From CAWDVB01 sp963824105 (GTDB lineage Bacteria; Actinomycetota; Actinomycetes; Propionibacteriales; Nocardioidaceae): a stretch of DNA of 64,000 nt. This document shows positions 32,176 to 41,107 of this stretch, in pieces. The number at the start of each line of letters is the position of its first letter. Position 1 is the stretch's first letter. The translations under genes were made by a program, and so were the position numbers. The DNA lies in assembly GCA_963824105.1 (NCBI GenBank), contig CAWGNN010000006.1:62001-126000 (forward strand), written 5' to 3'. The notes under the pieces were generated by a model that was not told where the DNA came from, searched no databases, and saw nothing but the letters and a program-made list of their open reading frames with translations.

Positions 32176-33369
32176 TCAGCCGACCGACACGAGGCGGGCA
32201 GCAAGCTCCTCCTGGAAGGGGAAGCTGCCGGGGACGTAGCCGCACCAGGGCTCCTCGGCGAACGGGTTGCCGGTCACGCCGAAGGCGCGCGAGCGCGAGC
32301 CTCCGCAAACGGAGTTGAACTCGCACTCACCGCAGCGGCCCTCCAGCCGTGCCGGGTCGCGCAGGCTCGTGAACAGCGGTGACGTCCGGTAGAGCTCCGG
32401 CAGCGGAGTCTCGCGCACGCTTCCCGCGCTGACCGGCAGGAACCCACTGGGGTGCACCGTGCCGACGTGGGAGACGAATACGAACCCGCGACCGGCATTG
32501 ATGTCCATCGGTGGGCGGCGGTTCCGCACCTCCCCATCGAGCAGTCCGAGCTCTGCGGTCCGCGCGTGCAGCCGCGCATAGAGCTCACCGAGGCCCAGGG
32601 CCGACACGTGGTCGAGCCCGTGGTCGGCGAGGATCTGGCGCTCCAGCACGACGCGGCGGAAGTGATGCCCCTCGGTCGTCTTGGTGGGCAGCGCGACCCC
32701 CAGGTCGTAGAGCCAGTTGAGGACGTCCTCGGCCTCCTCGGAGGTCAAGGCACCCAACGTGGTGCCCCGCCCGGTGGGGACGAGCAGGAAACCGCTCCAG
32801 GTCATCGCTCCGAAGTCGCGCACGAGCCGAGCGATGTTCGGCAGGTCGTCGAGGTTGAAGCGGTTGACCGTGGTGTTGATCTGCACACGCAAACCGATCT
32901 CCCGTGCGGCCTGCCAGGCGTTGAGCGTGAGGTCGTAGACACCGTCCACCCGACGGAAGGCATCGTGAACGTCGGCGGTCGACCCGTCGACCGACAGCGA
33001 GATCGCCCGAGCGCCAGCCTCGTGCAGGTCGCGCAGTGCCTCCGGCGTGAGCGTCGGAGTCCCCGAGGGAGACACGGCCATCGGAAGGCCGCGGGCGGTC
33101 CCGCGGCGGACGAGCTCCATCAGGTCCGGACGCTGGAAGGGGTCGCCGCCGGTGATGATGAACAACGGTGGCGGCGAGCCGAACGAGGCCACCTGATCCA
33201 TCAGGCTGGTCGCCTCGTCGGTGGTGAGCTCGGCCGGGTTGCGATCAGGCTGAGCCGAAGCCCGGCAGTGCTGACACGACAGCGGGCAAGCCTGCGTGGA
33301 CTCCCAGATCACCAGGAACGGGCGGTCAGCCGGGTCGGTGCGTTGATATCGGACCTGCGTGCGCGACAT
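32176..33369 (-). CDS. Radical SAM/SPASM protein, NirJ/AhbD-like
   Basis: A 397-aa enzyme. The radical-SAM cluster motif CPLSCQHC (residues ~28-35) follows VIWESTQA. GGDPFQRPDL and SVDGS match S-adenosylmethionine-binding elements. The C-terminal SPASM-like part has several cysteines, in GRCGECEFNSVCGGSRSRAFG and EEPWCGYVPG, as in heme-d1 and heme-pathway proteins (NirJ, AhbC/AhbD) and the TIGR04053 group. GGAGG precedes the start. It lies alone between the aminotransferase and the FAD oxidoreductase; no heme genes are near, so substrate is open. A peptide maturase role is possible but no precursor is seen. Confidence 0.85.
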   Translation of the reverse strand: MSRTQVRYQRTDPADRPFLVIWESTQACPLSCQHCRASAQPDRNPAELTTDEATSLMDQVASFGSPPPLFIITGGDPFQRPDLMELVRRGTARGLPMAVSPSGTPTLTPEALRDLHEAGARAISLSVDGSTADVHDAFRRVDGVYDLTLNAWQAAREIGLRVQINTTVNRFNLDDLPNIARLVRDFGAMTWSGFLLVPTGRGTTLGALTSEEAEDVLNWLYDLGVALPTKTTEGHHFRRVVLERQILADHGLDHVSALGLGELYARLHARTAELGLLDGEVRNRRPPMDINAGRGFVFVSHVGTVHPSGFLPVSAGSVRETPLPELYRTSPLFTSLRDPARLEGRCGECEFNSVCGGSRSRAFGVTGNPFAEEPWCGYVPGSFPFQEELAARLVSVG

Positions 33370-33510
33370 ATGAACCTCCGCGCCAATGCAATCGGCTCGC
33401 TGCCCACGCTGCCAGGGACCTTTGACCCTTCAAGTGTTCCGAAGGCCACCGGTTCACCCCCGCAGTCGCGTCATTGGCTGCTTCGGCGCCCCTCAGAAAC
33501 CTCTCGCGAG

Positions 33511-34905
33511 CTAGGAGTCGAAGCCGAGCCCGAAGCGGTCGAGCGTGCGCAGCCAGGCGTTGCGCTCCCCACCTTTGGCGTCGGCGCGCGCCAGTGACTT
33601 GCGCGTCAGGTTGATGCCGGTGGCCCGGAACGGCTCGGGCGGGAACGGCATCGGCTTCTCCTTGACCATCCGGAGGGCGGTCCGCTCGGTCTCCTCACCG
33701 GCGAGCAGGTCGAGCATCACGTCGGCGCCGAACCTCGTCGCACCCACCCCGAGGCCGGTGTAGCCGAGGGCGTAGGCGACCTTGCCGCGGTGCGCGGTGC
33801 CGAAGAAGGCGCTGAAGCGAGTGCAGGTGTCGATGACACCTGCCCAACGGTGGGTGAAGCGAACCCCCTCGAGCTGCGGGAAGGTCTCGAAGAACTGCTC
33901 CGCGAGCCGGTCGTGGGTCGGGCCGTTCTCCAGCTTCGGGTCGATCTTGCTGCCGTAGTGGTAGACCGCGTCGTAACCGCCCCAGAGGATCCGGTCGTCC
34001 CGGGTGAGCCGGTAGTAGTGGAAGAGGTTGGCGGCGTCCCCGATCCCCTGCCGGTTGGCCCAGCCGATCGATCCGCGCTCGTCCGCAGTCAGGGGCTCGG
34101 TCATCAACGCGTAGTCGTAGACCGGCACCGTCATCAGACGCAGACGGCGCAGCAGCGGCGGAAAGGCGTTGGTGCCCAGCGCGACGGAGCGGGCTTTGAC
34201 TCTGCCGTACTCACAGACCACATCGACCCCATCGCGGTGGGAGTCCAGGGTGACCGCCTTGGTCTGCTCGAAGATCCGCACGCCCTTGTCGAGGCAAGCC
34301 TTGCGCAGACCCCAGGCGAGACGGGCCGGCTCGACCAGCGCCGATCCCTCACGCTGCCACAGCCCGGCGAGGTACGTCGGAGAGGCGACCTCAGCCCGGA
34401 CCGCGTCGGTGTCGAGGAACTCGGCCGCCTGCCCGTGCTGGGCCATCTGATCGGCCATCTCGCGTAGCTCGTCGACCTGATGAGGTTCGCTCGCCACCGA
34501 CATCTCGCCGGTCGTCTCCCAGTTGCAGTCGATCCCATAGCGGTCGATCGCGCGGGCGATCTCGTTGAGGTTGGCCAGGCCGAGCTGCTCGAGCCGGTCG
34601 ATCTCCTCGGGCCAACGCTCGAGGCCGTTGGCGAAGCCGTGGGTGAGGCTGGCCTCGGCGAAGCCACCGTTGCGGCCGCTGGCCTGGTCGCCGCAGACGC
34701 CGGCCTCGATCAGGACCACATCGCGGCCGGGGTCGCGTTCCTTGGCGATCAACGCGGTCCAGAGCCCGGTGTAGCCGCCACCGACGACGCACAGATCGGT
34801 CGAGACCGTCTGGGAGAGCCGGGGCAGTGGGTCAGGGCGATCGGGATCGTCGAGCCAGGCCACCTGAGCCTTGGCTCCGGCGAGCGACTCCGCAGGCCAG
34901 CTCAA
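33511..34905 (-). CDS. FAD-dependent oxidoreductase (DAO family), polyamine-linked
   Basis: A 464-aa flavin amine/amino-acid oxidase-type protein. The FAD motif is VVGGGYTGLWTALIAKERDP, followed by GDQASGRNGGF, typical of PuuB-like gamma-glutamylputrescine oxidases and related DAO enzymes. The C-terminal GYTGLGVGATRFGADVMLDL is the second FAD region. TTG start at 34903-34905 one base after the potC stop. It is the last gene of the potDABC operon, so the substrate is probably a polyamine or its conjugate. No gamma-glutamylputrescine synthetase (PuuA) is in the window, so a direct amine oxidase is as likely. Confidence 0.85.
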   Translation of the reverse strand: MSWPAESLAGAKAQVAWLDDPDRPDPLPRLSQTVSTDLCVVGGGYTGLWTALIAKERDPGRDVVLIEAGVCGDQASGRNGGFAEASLTHGFANGLERWPEEIDRLEQLGLANLNEIARAIDRYGIDCNWETTGEMSVASEPHQVDELREMADQMAQHGQAAEFLDTDAVRAEVASPTYLAGLWQREGSALVEPARLAWGLRKACLDKGVRIFEQTKAVTLDSHRDGVDVVCEYGRVKARSVALGTNAFPPLLRRLRLMTVPVYDYALMTEPLTADERGSIGWANRQGIGDAANLFHYYRLTRDDRILWGGYDAVYHYGSKIDPKLENGPTHDRLAEQFFETFPQLEGVRFTHRWAGVIDTCTRFSAFFGTAHRGKVAYALGYTGLGVGATRFGADVMLDLLAGEETERTALRMVKEKPMPFPPEPFRATGINLTRKSLARADAKGGERNAWLRTLDRFGLGFDS

Positions 34906-34906
34906 C

Positions 34907-35725
34907 TCAAGCCCTGCGTTCCCGGCGACGAGCGATGACGCTGGAGATCACGACCAACGACAGCGCGGTGAGGAACATGATCGTGCCGACCACGTTGATC
35001 TGCATCGGGATCTCACGCAACGTCACGCCCCAGACGTACATGGGGAAGGTCACCGTCTGCGCGCCAGAGTTCAGGTTCGTGATGATGAAGTCGTCGATCG
35101 ACAGCGAGAAGCTGAGCAGTGCCGCCGCCAGAATTCCGGGGAAGACAAGTGGGAAAGTCACCCGCCAGAACGTCTGATTCTCGTTGGCGTAGAGGTCTCT
35201 CGCCGCTTCCTCAAGACGTGGATCGAGACTGGCCAATCTCGCCTTCACGGTCACCACGACGAAGGAGAGACAGAACATCACGTGGGCGATCAGGATCGTC
35301 CAGAAGCCGAGCTGCCCCGCGAAACCGGCGTTGATGAACAGCGCCAGCAGCGAGGAGCCCATCACGATCTCGGGAGTCGCCATCGGCAGGAAGATGATCA
35401 GGTTGGCCACGCCGCGGCCGGCGAAGCGGTGTCGCACCATCGCGAAGGCCATGAGCGTCCCGAGGAGCGTGGCCATGAAGGTGGCCAAGAAGGCGATCCT
35501 CAGGCTCACCCCGACCGACTGGCACAGCAACGGGTCGTCACAGATGTGCGTCCAGTTGTAGAGCGTGAAGCCGTCGAAGCTGTAGGAGTTGCGGGCCCTC
35601 GGAGCGTTGAACGACATCAACATCACGACGCCGACCGGCAGGAAGAGGTAGCCGAGCACGCCCAGCCCGATGATCAGGATGAGGTGACGGCGCAACCACT
35701 CGCGGACCCGGTACACGGCGGTCAT
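34907..35725 (-). CDS. potC: Spermidine/putrescine ABC transporter permease PotC
   Basis: One of two membrane permeases. The 272-aa protein starts with VREWLRRHLILIIGLGVLGYLFLPVGVVMLMSF and has six hydrophobic segments. The EAA loop, contacting the ATPase, is DPRLEEAARDLYANENQTFWRVTFPLVFPGI. DDFIITNL near the end is also a PotC marker. It overlaps potB by ATGA (35722-35725) and is followed after one base by the FAD oxidase. Transports polyamines into the cytoplasm; the exact specificity is inferred from family. Confidence 0.92.
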   Translation of the reverse strand: MTAVYRVREWLRRHLILIIGLGVLGYLFLPVGVVMLMSFNAPRARNSYSFDGFTLYNWTHICDDPLLCQSVGVSLRIAFLATFMATLLGTLMAFAMVRHRFAGRGVANLIIFLPMATPEIVMGSSLLALFINAGFAGQLGFWTILIAHVMFCLSFVVVTVKARLASLDPRLEEAARDLYANENQTFWRVTFPLVFPGILAAALLSFSLSIDDFIITNLNSGAQTVTFPMYVWGVTLREIPMQINVVGTIMFLTALSLVVISSVIARRRERRA

Positions 35726-36624
35726 ACCAGCTCCTCCGTCCCGGCCCGCCAGACATAGATCGCCACAAGGATCACGATCGACACCATCAGGATCACCGAC
35801 AGCGCCGATGCCGCAGGCAGGTTGAAGGCCAAGAAGAGCTTCTGGATGATCAAGCCGATCATCGTGGTCTGCGGTGTGCCGAGCAGTGCAGCGTTGATGA
35901 AGTCACCGGCTGCCGGGATGAATGTGAGCAGCGTCCCCGCGACCAGGCCCGGCATGGACAGGGGCAGCGTGACCTTGCGGAATGCCGTGAAGGGCGAGGC
36001 GTACAGGTCGTTGGCCGCCTCGAGGAGCCGCGGGTCGAGCCGCTCCAGGCTGGCGTAGAGCGGCAGCACCATGAACGGCAAGAAGTTGTAGGTGATACCG
36101 GTGATCACCGCGATCTGGGTGCTCAGCAGGTGCCCGTCCGGACCGAGGACGTGCAGCCACTGCAGGGACAGCACCACCCAGCCGTGGTCGGCAAGGATCA
36201 GCTTCCAGGCAAGGGTGCGGACCAGGAAGCTGGTGAAGAAGGGCGCGATGACAGCCACCAGCATGAGGTTCTTCCACCGGCCGGACTTGAACGCGATCGC
36301 GTAGGCCAACGGGTAGCCGAGGACCACGCACACGACGGTCGAGGTCAGCGCGTACCCGTAGGAGCGCAGGAAGTACTGGTGATACCTGGTGAAGACGTCC
36401 AGATAGTTCTGGAAGTGCCAGGTCATGGCATAGCCGGTATCCAGCGACCCCGACGGGTCGTAGAGGCTGCTCGATGCCAGGGTGATCGTCGGGATGACGA
36501 AGAAGATCACCAGCCACAGGCCGCCCGGACCCAGCAGCAGGTAGCCGGCAAGACCCCGCCGCTTGGGCTGCTCGGGCACCCCCGACGCTGCAGTCGAGGC
36601 GGGCAGGTGGCCCATCACGCTCAT
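35722..36624 (-). CDS. potB: Spermidine/putrescine ABC transporter permease PotB
   Basis: A 300-aa permease that pairs with PotC. The N-terminus is cytoplasmic with a polar tail, then FGPGGLWLVIFFVIPTI-like LLGPGGLWLVIFFVIPTITLASSS. The EAA loop is PRLLEAANDLYASPFTAFRKVTLPLSMPGL. Several transmembrane helices follow. Its ATG shares a base with the potA stop (TAATG at 36622-36626), and it is coupled to potC on the other side. Family function: polyamine import. Confidence 0.92.
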   Translation of the reverse strand: MSVMGHLPASTAASGVPEQPKRRGLAGYLLLGPGGLWLVIFFVIPTITLASSSLYDPSGSLDTGYAMTWHFQNYLDVFTRYHQYFLRSYGYALTSTVVCVVLGYPLAYAIAFKSGRWKNLMLVAVIAPFFTSFLVRTLAWKLILADHGWVVLSLQWLHVLGPDGHLLSTQIAVITGITYNFLPFMVLPLYASLERLDPRLLEAANDLYASPFTAFRKVTLPLSMPGLVAGTLLTFIPAAGDFINAALLGTPQTTMIGLIIQKLFLAFNLPAASALSVILMVSIVILVAIYVWRAGTEELV

Positions 36625-37754
36625 TAGTCGTCCTCGAGTTCCGAGCCGGCGCGAGCGTCCTGCGCCGCGTCAAGTAGGAAGGTGTGCGGCGGCTTCCAGC
36701 CCAGGACCACCTCGTCACCCGCCCGCACCGGGGACGACGCCCCGGCGTTCTGCTGGAAGATCATCAGCTCCTGCCCCCAAGGCATGCGCACGAGGTACTG
36801 GGTGCTGACGCCGACGAAGCTCACATCGGTGACCACGCCTCCGGGGAGAAGGTTGTGGTCTTCGGTGGAGCCCGGCGCGAGGATGTGCACCTTCTCCGGC
36901 CGGACCCCGACCCATGCCCCACCGGTGGTGACCTGTGCGCGACTCACCGGCACGGTGATCTTGGCGCCATGGACGTCCACCACCAGGTTCGGACCGCTCT
37001 GCTCAGCGATCGATCCCTGGATGAGGTTCGACTGGCCGAGGAAGTTGGCCACGAAGGTGGTCTGGGGGTGCTCGTAAAGCTCCGCGGGAGCCCCCATCTG
37101 GTCGATCACTCCGGCGCTCATGACCGCGATGGTGTCGGCCATGGTCATGGCCTCCTCCTGGTCGTGAGTCACGTGGACGAAGGTGATGCCGACCTCGGTC
37201 TGGATCCGCTTGAGCTCAATCTGCATCTGCCGACGCAGCTTCAGGTCAAGGGCGCCCAACGGCTCGTCAAGCAGCAGCACCTGAGGCTTGTTGATCAGCG
37301 CGCGCGCCAGGGCGACCCGCTGCTGCTGGCCTCCGGACAGCTGGGAGGGCCGACGCTTGCCGTACCCCTGCAGCTCGACGAGCTCCAGCATCTCCCCGAC
37401 CTCGGACTTGACGTTCTTGACGCCTCGGCGCTTCAGCCCGAACGCCACGTTGTCCTCGATCGACAGGTGCGGGAAGAGCGCGTAGCTCTGGAACACCGTG
37501 TTGACCGGACGCTTGTACGGCTTGAGGTGGGTGATGTCGGCGTCCCCGAGCCGGATCAATCCTGCGGTAGGCGTCTCCAGCCCGGCCACCATGCGGAGCG
37601 TCGTCGTCTTGCCGCAGCCGGACGGCCCCAGCATGGCGAAGAAGGATCCCTTGGGCACGGTCATGCTGACCGTGTCCACAGCGGTGAAATCGCCGAACTT
37701 CTTTGTGACGTTCTCGATGACCAGCGGAGCTCCGCCGGCTGCGTGACCCTCCAT
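36624..37754 (-). CDS. potA: Spermidine/putrescine ABC transporter ATPase PotA
   Basis: A 376-aa ATP-binding protein that drives the transporter. Walker A is LGPSGCGKTTTLRM, the signature is LSGGQQQRVALARALI, and Walker B is VLLLDEPLGALD. The His of the switch is in VTHDQEEAMTMAD. The C-terminal TOBE domain includes WVGVRPEKVHIL. All motifs are intact. It lies 8 bp after the potD stop and overlaps potB. No separate regulator domain is evident. Confidence 0.93.
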   Translation of the reverse strand: MEGHAAGGAPLVIENVTKKFGDFTAVDTVSMTVPKGSFFAMLGPSGCGKTTTLRMVAGLETPTAGLIRLGDADITHLKPYKRPVNTVFQSYALFPHLSIEDNVAFGLKRRGVKNVKSEVGEMLELVELQGYGKRRPSQLSGGQQQRVALARALINKPQVLLLDEPLGALDLKLRRQMQIELKRIQTEVGITFVHVTHDQEEAMTMADTIAVMSAGVIDQMGAPAELYEHPQTTFVANFLGQSNLIQGSIAEQSGPNLVVDVHGAKITVPVSRAQVTTGGAWVGVRPEKVHILAPGSTEDHNLLPGGVVTDVSFVGVSTQYLVRMPWGQELMIFQQNAGASSPVRAGDEVVLGWKPPHTFLLDAAQDARAGSELEDD

Positions 37755-37762
37755 CGACTGCC

Positions 37763-39028
37763 TCAGCCGATCTGTGCGTTGGTGAAGTCCGTCTGGTACT
37801 TCGACTCGGTCGCCGAGTCAAGCGACATGAAGCCCCAGGTGTTGGCGAGGAACGACGCGTCCGGGAAGATCAGCGGGTTGTCGACCAGCGTCTTGTCGAT
37901 CTTCTTCATGGCCTGCTGTGCGCCCTCCACCGGGCAGATGTAGTTCACCCAGGCGGCGAGCTGGGCGGCAACCTGGGGCTCGTAGTAGTAGTTCATGAGA
38001 GCCTCGGCGTTGGCCTTGTGGTCGGCCTTGTTCGGCACCAACATGTTGTCCGACCAGAGCGAGAGGCCCTCATCGGGCACGACCCACTTGATGTCCGGGT
38101 TGTCGTACTGCATCTGGATGATGTCACCGGACCACGCCTCGCAGGCGACGATGTTCCCGTCGTTGAGGTCGTTGATGTAGTCGTTGCCGGTGAAGCGGCG
38201 GATCTGCCCGTCGGTGACCGCCTTGGTCATGTAGTCGATGGCATTCTGCCAATCGGTGGCGGTGAAGTTCGACGGGTCTGCGCCGACGGCCTTGACCATG
38301 AAGCCCATGGTGTCGTGCATCTCGGTCAGGAGGGACACCTTGCCCTTGAGGTCCTTGCGGGTCAGCAGGTCCTGGAAGCTCGACACTCCCTTGGTGTACT
38401 TGGCGTTGTAGGCCAGCCCGGTCACACCGCTCTGCCAGGGCGCGCTGTGGTCGCGGTTGGGGTCCCATGCCGGGTGCTGCAGGCTCGGCCGCAGGTTGGC
38501 GTCCACATTCGGGATCGCCGAGTGGTCCAGGGTCTGGATCCACCCCAGGCCGATCATCTTCGCCGCCATCCAGTCGGTCATCACGATCAGGTCTCGACCG
38601 GTGGGCTGGCAGTCGCCGAGCTGGGCCTGGACCTTGTTGAAGAACTCGGTGTTGTCGTTGATGTCCTGGGTGTAGGTGACCGCGATGCCGGACTGCTTCT
38701 CGAAGGCCTCCAGGCTCGGGCGGTGCCCAGCCTTGCGGTCGATGTAGGCCGGCCAGTTCGAGAAGTTCAGGCGCGGGTCGCTGGCGGAGATATCAGTGCT
38801 GACACACGCCTGCCCGGTCGGCGAGGCCGTTCCGGTCGCACCGGCCGTTGCGCTGGTCGCGCCGCCGGCGTTCTGGACCGCGGCCTTCGTGCCACACGCT
38901 GCCAGGAGGCTGGGAGTGGCGACCCCCATCGCCGCGATCCCGGCCCCGCGCATGAAGCCCCGACGGCCGACGGCGTTCTGCTGGATGTTTTTGAGGATCC
39001 GCGCGGCCTCGTTCTCCACCGACGACAT
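37763..39028 (-). CDS. potD: Polyamine-binding lipoprotein PotD
   Basis: The extracellular substrate-binding protein, 421 aa. The N-terminus has twin arginines in VGRRGFMRGAGIAAMG (about 20-35) and a lipobox LLAAC with Cys near residue 45, so it is probably exported by Tat and lipid-anchored. LNFSNWPAYIDR is the typical start of the mature domain, and conserved ligand-contact region RDLIVMTDWMAAK and NDLNDGNIVACEAWSGD match PotD/PotF. GGAGG lies 8 nt before the ATG. First gene of the pot operon and divergent from lrp. Confidence 0.92.
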   Translation of the reverse strand: MSSVENEAARILKNIQQNAVGRRGFMRGAGIAAMGVATPSLLAACGTKAAVQNAGGATSATAGATGTASPTGQACVSTDISASDPRLNFSNWPAYIDRKAGHRPSLEAFEKQSGIAVTYTQDINDNTEFFNKVQAQLGDCQPTGRDLIVMTDWMAAKMIGLGWIQTLDHSAIPNVDANLRPSLQHPAWDPNRDHSAPWQSGVTGLAYNAKYTKGVSSFQDLLTRKDLKGKVSLLTEMHDTMGFMVKAVGADPSNFTATDWQNAIDYMTKAVTDGQIRRFTGNDYINDLNDGNIVACEAWSGDIIQMQYDNPDIKWVVPDEGLSLWSDNMLVPNKADHKANAEALMNYYYEPQVAAQLAAWVNYICPVEGAQQAMKKIDKTLVDNPLIFPDASFLANTWGFMSLDSATESKYQTDFTNAQIG

Positions 39029-39170
39029 TGGCTCAACCTCCGTGTGCTTTCGCTCTGCTCTCAGGACACGCACAGGATGCACGCTACCTAACCCGGGCTA
39101 CTACCTGCTGCGAGGGATACTGGCAGACACGAGCCCGGAGAACAAGGGAATCCGTGGCCATGAAACACAA

Positions 39171-39197
39171 TTGCAACGAAATCGCGCGGAAAATTCC
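39171..39197. promoter_or_regulatory. Candidate Lrp-type binding site C
   Basis: TTGCAACGAAATCGCGCGGAAAATT, between the divergent potD and lrp genes, just upstream of the lrp -35. Matches site B at 18 of 23 positions by eye. Probably autoregulation of lrp and control of the pot operon. Confidence 0.55.
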
Positions 39198-39206
39198 CTG
39201 AATCCT

Positions 39207-39235
39207 TTGACGCAACCGCCTCTGACTGACACGAT
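39207..39235 (+). promoter_or_regulatory. Promoter of lrp, leaderless
   Basis: TTGACG (39207-39212), 17-bp spacer, CACGAT (39230-39235), then 6 nt and GTG. Matches the leaderless layout; the adjacent Lrp motif lies directly before the -35. Confidence 0.6.
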
Positions 39236-39241
39236 CGCGCC

Positions 39242-39727
39242 GTGAGCGTACGCCGAAACGGAAACGGAACCGGGCTTGGCGCCTCCCTCGACGAGGTCTC
39301 CAAAGCCATCATCGAGGAGCTGCAGCAGGACGGCCGGCGTTCCTATGCCTCGATCGGCAAGGTCGTCGGGCTGTCCGAGGCCGCGGTGCGCCAGCGCGTC
39401 CAGCGGCTGATCGACGCCGACGTGATGCAGATCGTCGCGGTGACCAATCCTCTGGAGCTCGGCTTCGCCCGCCAAGCCATGATCGGCATCCGGGTCCAGG
39501 GGGCCCTCGAGCCTGTCGCCGACGCGCTTGCGGCCATGCCGGAGGTCGACTACGTGGTGGTGACCGCAGGCTCCTACGACATTCTGGCCGAGGTGGTCGC
39601 CGAGAGCGACGAGCACCTGCTGGAGATTCTGTCGACCAAGATCCGCACCTTGGACCACGTCGTCGCCACCGAGACCCTCGTCTACCTCTCCTTGCGCAAG
39701 CAGAGCTATGCGTGGGGCGTTCTGTGA
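39242..39727 (+). CDS. Lrp/AsnC-family transcriptional regulator
   Basis: A 161-aa regulator with an N-terminal helix-turn-helix (EELQQDGRRSYASIGKVVGLSEAAVRQRVQRLIDADVM, residues ~24-61) and a C-terminal RAM ligand-binding domain (VTAGSYDILAEVVAESDEHLLEIL, and TETLVYLSLRK). The family binds an amino acid or amine and forms octamers on DNA. Its gene sits between the pot operon and a second FAD oxidase, which it overlaps by GTGA, so it probably senses a polyamine-related metabolite and controls the flanking genes. GTG start, leaderless. Confidence 0.9.
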   Translation: MSVRRNGNGTGLGASLDEVSKAIIEELQQDGRRSYASIGKVVGLSEAAVRQRVQRLIDADVMQIVAVTNPLELGFARQAMIGIRVQGALEPVADALAAMPEVDYVVVTAGSYDILAEVVAESDEHLLEILSTKIRTLDHVVATETLVYLSLRKQSYAWGVL

Positions 39728-41100
39728 GCGCCTACGACCACCTTTCCTTCTGGCACGAGACGACTCCTGACGGTTGGCACCGTCGGGCGCCCCTGCCCGG
39801 TACGACGCAGGTGGACGTCGCCATCGTGGGCGGCGGGTTCACCGGGCTGTGGACCGCTCACTATCTGGCCGCGGCCGACCCCTCGCTGAGGATCGCCGTC
39901 CTTGAGGCCGAGACCGCCGGCTTCGGAGCCTCGGGGCGCAACGGCGGCTGGTGCTCGGCACTGTTCCCCTCGTCCGCGGAAAAGCTCGCCGCCCTTCCGG
40001 GCAGCTCCCCCGAAGCCGCCCGCGCCCAGCTCAAGGCGATGCGCGAGAGCGTCGACGAAGTTGGCGCCGTCGCCGCATCTGCGGGCATCGAGGCCGACTT
40101 CGCCAAGGGCGGCACCGTCGTGGTGGCGCGCGACCGGCCACAGCTGGAGCGGGCGAAGCAAGAGGTGGAGCACGACCGACTCTGGGGCGGCGACAACGAG
40201 CTGCTCGACACCGAAGCGGCGCGCCGGAGGCTGAACGGACGCGACGTCATCGGTGCGTCGTACTCCCCGGACTGCGCCGCGATCCACCCGGCCCGCCTCG
40301 TCCGCGGTCTGGCCGACCTGGTCGAGTCCCAGGGCGTCACGATCTACGAGGGCACCCGAGTCATCGCGATCACCCCCCGGGCAGTCACCACGGAGGCGGG
40401 GGTGGTCCGCGCCGACGTGGTCGTCCGCGCCACCGAGGGCTACACGCCCTCGCTGCGGGGCGAGCGTCGCACCGTGGCGCCGGTCTACTCCCTGGTCGTG
40501 GCCACCGAGCCGCTCAGCGACGACCTCTGGGACGACATCGGGCTGGCCGAGCGGGAGACGTTCAGCGACCACCGGAACCTCATCGTCTACGGGCAGCGCA
40601 CCGCCGACGGGCGTCTCGTCTTCGGGGGGCGCGGCGCGCCCTACCACTTCGCGTCACGGATCCAGCCGGGGTACGACGCCGATGAGGCGACCTTCGGCCG
40701 CCTGCGCCAGACGCTGGTCGACCTGCTCCCGCAGCTGCGCGGTGTCGGCTTCTCCCACGCGTGGGGCGGACCGCTGGGTGTCCCCCGCGACTGGTGCGCC
40801 TCAGTCGGGCTCGACCGGGAGAACGGCCTCGCCTGGGCCGGGGGCTATGTCGGCGACGGAGTGAGCACCACCAACCTCGCGGGCCGCACGCTGCGCGACC
40901 TGATCCTCGGCCACGACACCGAGCTGACCCGGCTCCCGTGGGTCAACCACCGATCCCCTCGGTGGGAGCCCGAGCCACTGCGCTGGCTGGGTACCAACGT
41001 CGGGCTGCGCGCCATGACGATGTCCGACGTCGAGGAACGCTGGAGTGGCAAGCAGAGCCGGATAGCTCGATGGATGGGCCCGCTGCTCGGCGGGCACTGA
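39724..41100 (+). CDS. FAD-dependent oxidoreductase (DAO family), lrp-linked
   Basis: A 458-aa flavoprotein. The N-terminal FAD motif is VAIVGGGFTGLWTAHYLAAADP and FGASGRNGGWCSAL follows; the C-terminal motif is WAGGYVGDGVSTTNLAGRTLRDL. It is distantly related to the pot-linked oxidase at 33511 but the two are not close duplicates. The GTG at 39724 overlaps the lrp stop, so it is translated with the regulator. The context points to an amine, polyamine or N-methyl amino acid substrate. It converges on prpE with 7 bp between stops. Confidence 0.87.
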   Translation: MSAYDHLSFWHETTPDGWHRRAPLPGTTQVDVAIVGGGFTGLWTAHYLAAADPSLRIAVLEAETAGFGASGRNGGWCSALFPSSAEKLAALPGSSPEAARAQLKAMRESVDEVGAVAASAGIEADFAKGGTVVVARDRPQLERAKQEVEHDRLWGGDNELLDTEAARRRLNGRDVIGASYSPDCAAIHPARLVRGLADLVESQGVTIYEGTRVIAITPRAVTTEAGVVRADVVVRATEGYTPSLRGERRTVAPVYSLVVATEPLSDDLWDDIGLAERETFSDHRNLIVYGQRTADGRLVFGGRGAPYHFASRIQPGYDADEATFGRLRQTLVDLLPQLRGVGFSHAWGGPLGVPRDWCASVGLDRENGLAWAGGYVGDGVSTTNLAGRTLRDLILGHDTELTRLPWVNHRSPRWEPEPLRWLGTNVGLRAMTMSDVEERWSGKQSRIARWMGPLLGGH

Positions 41101-41107
41101 CCGGGGA

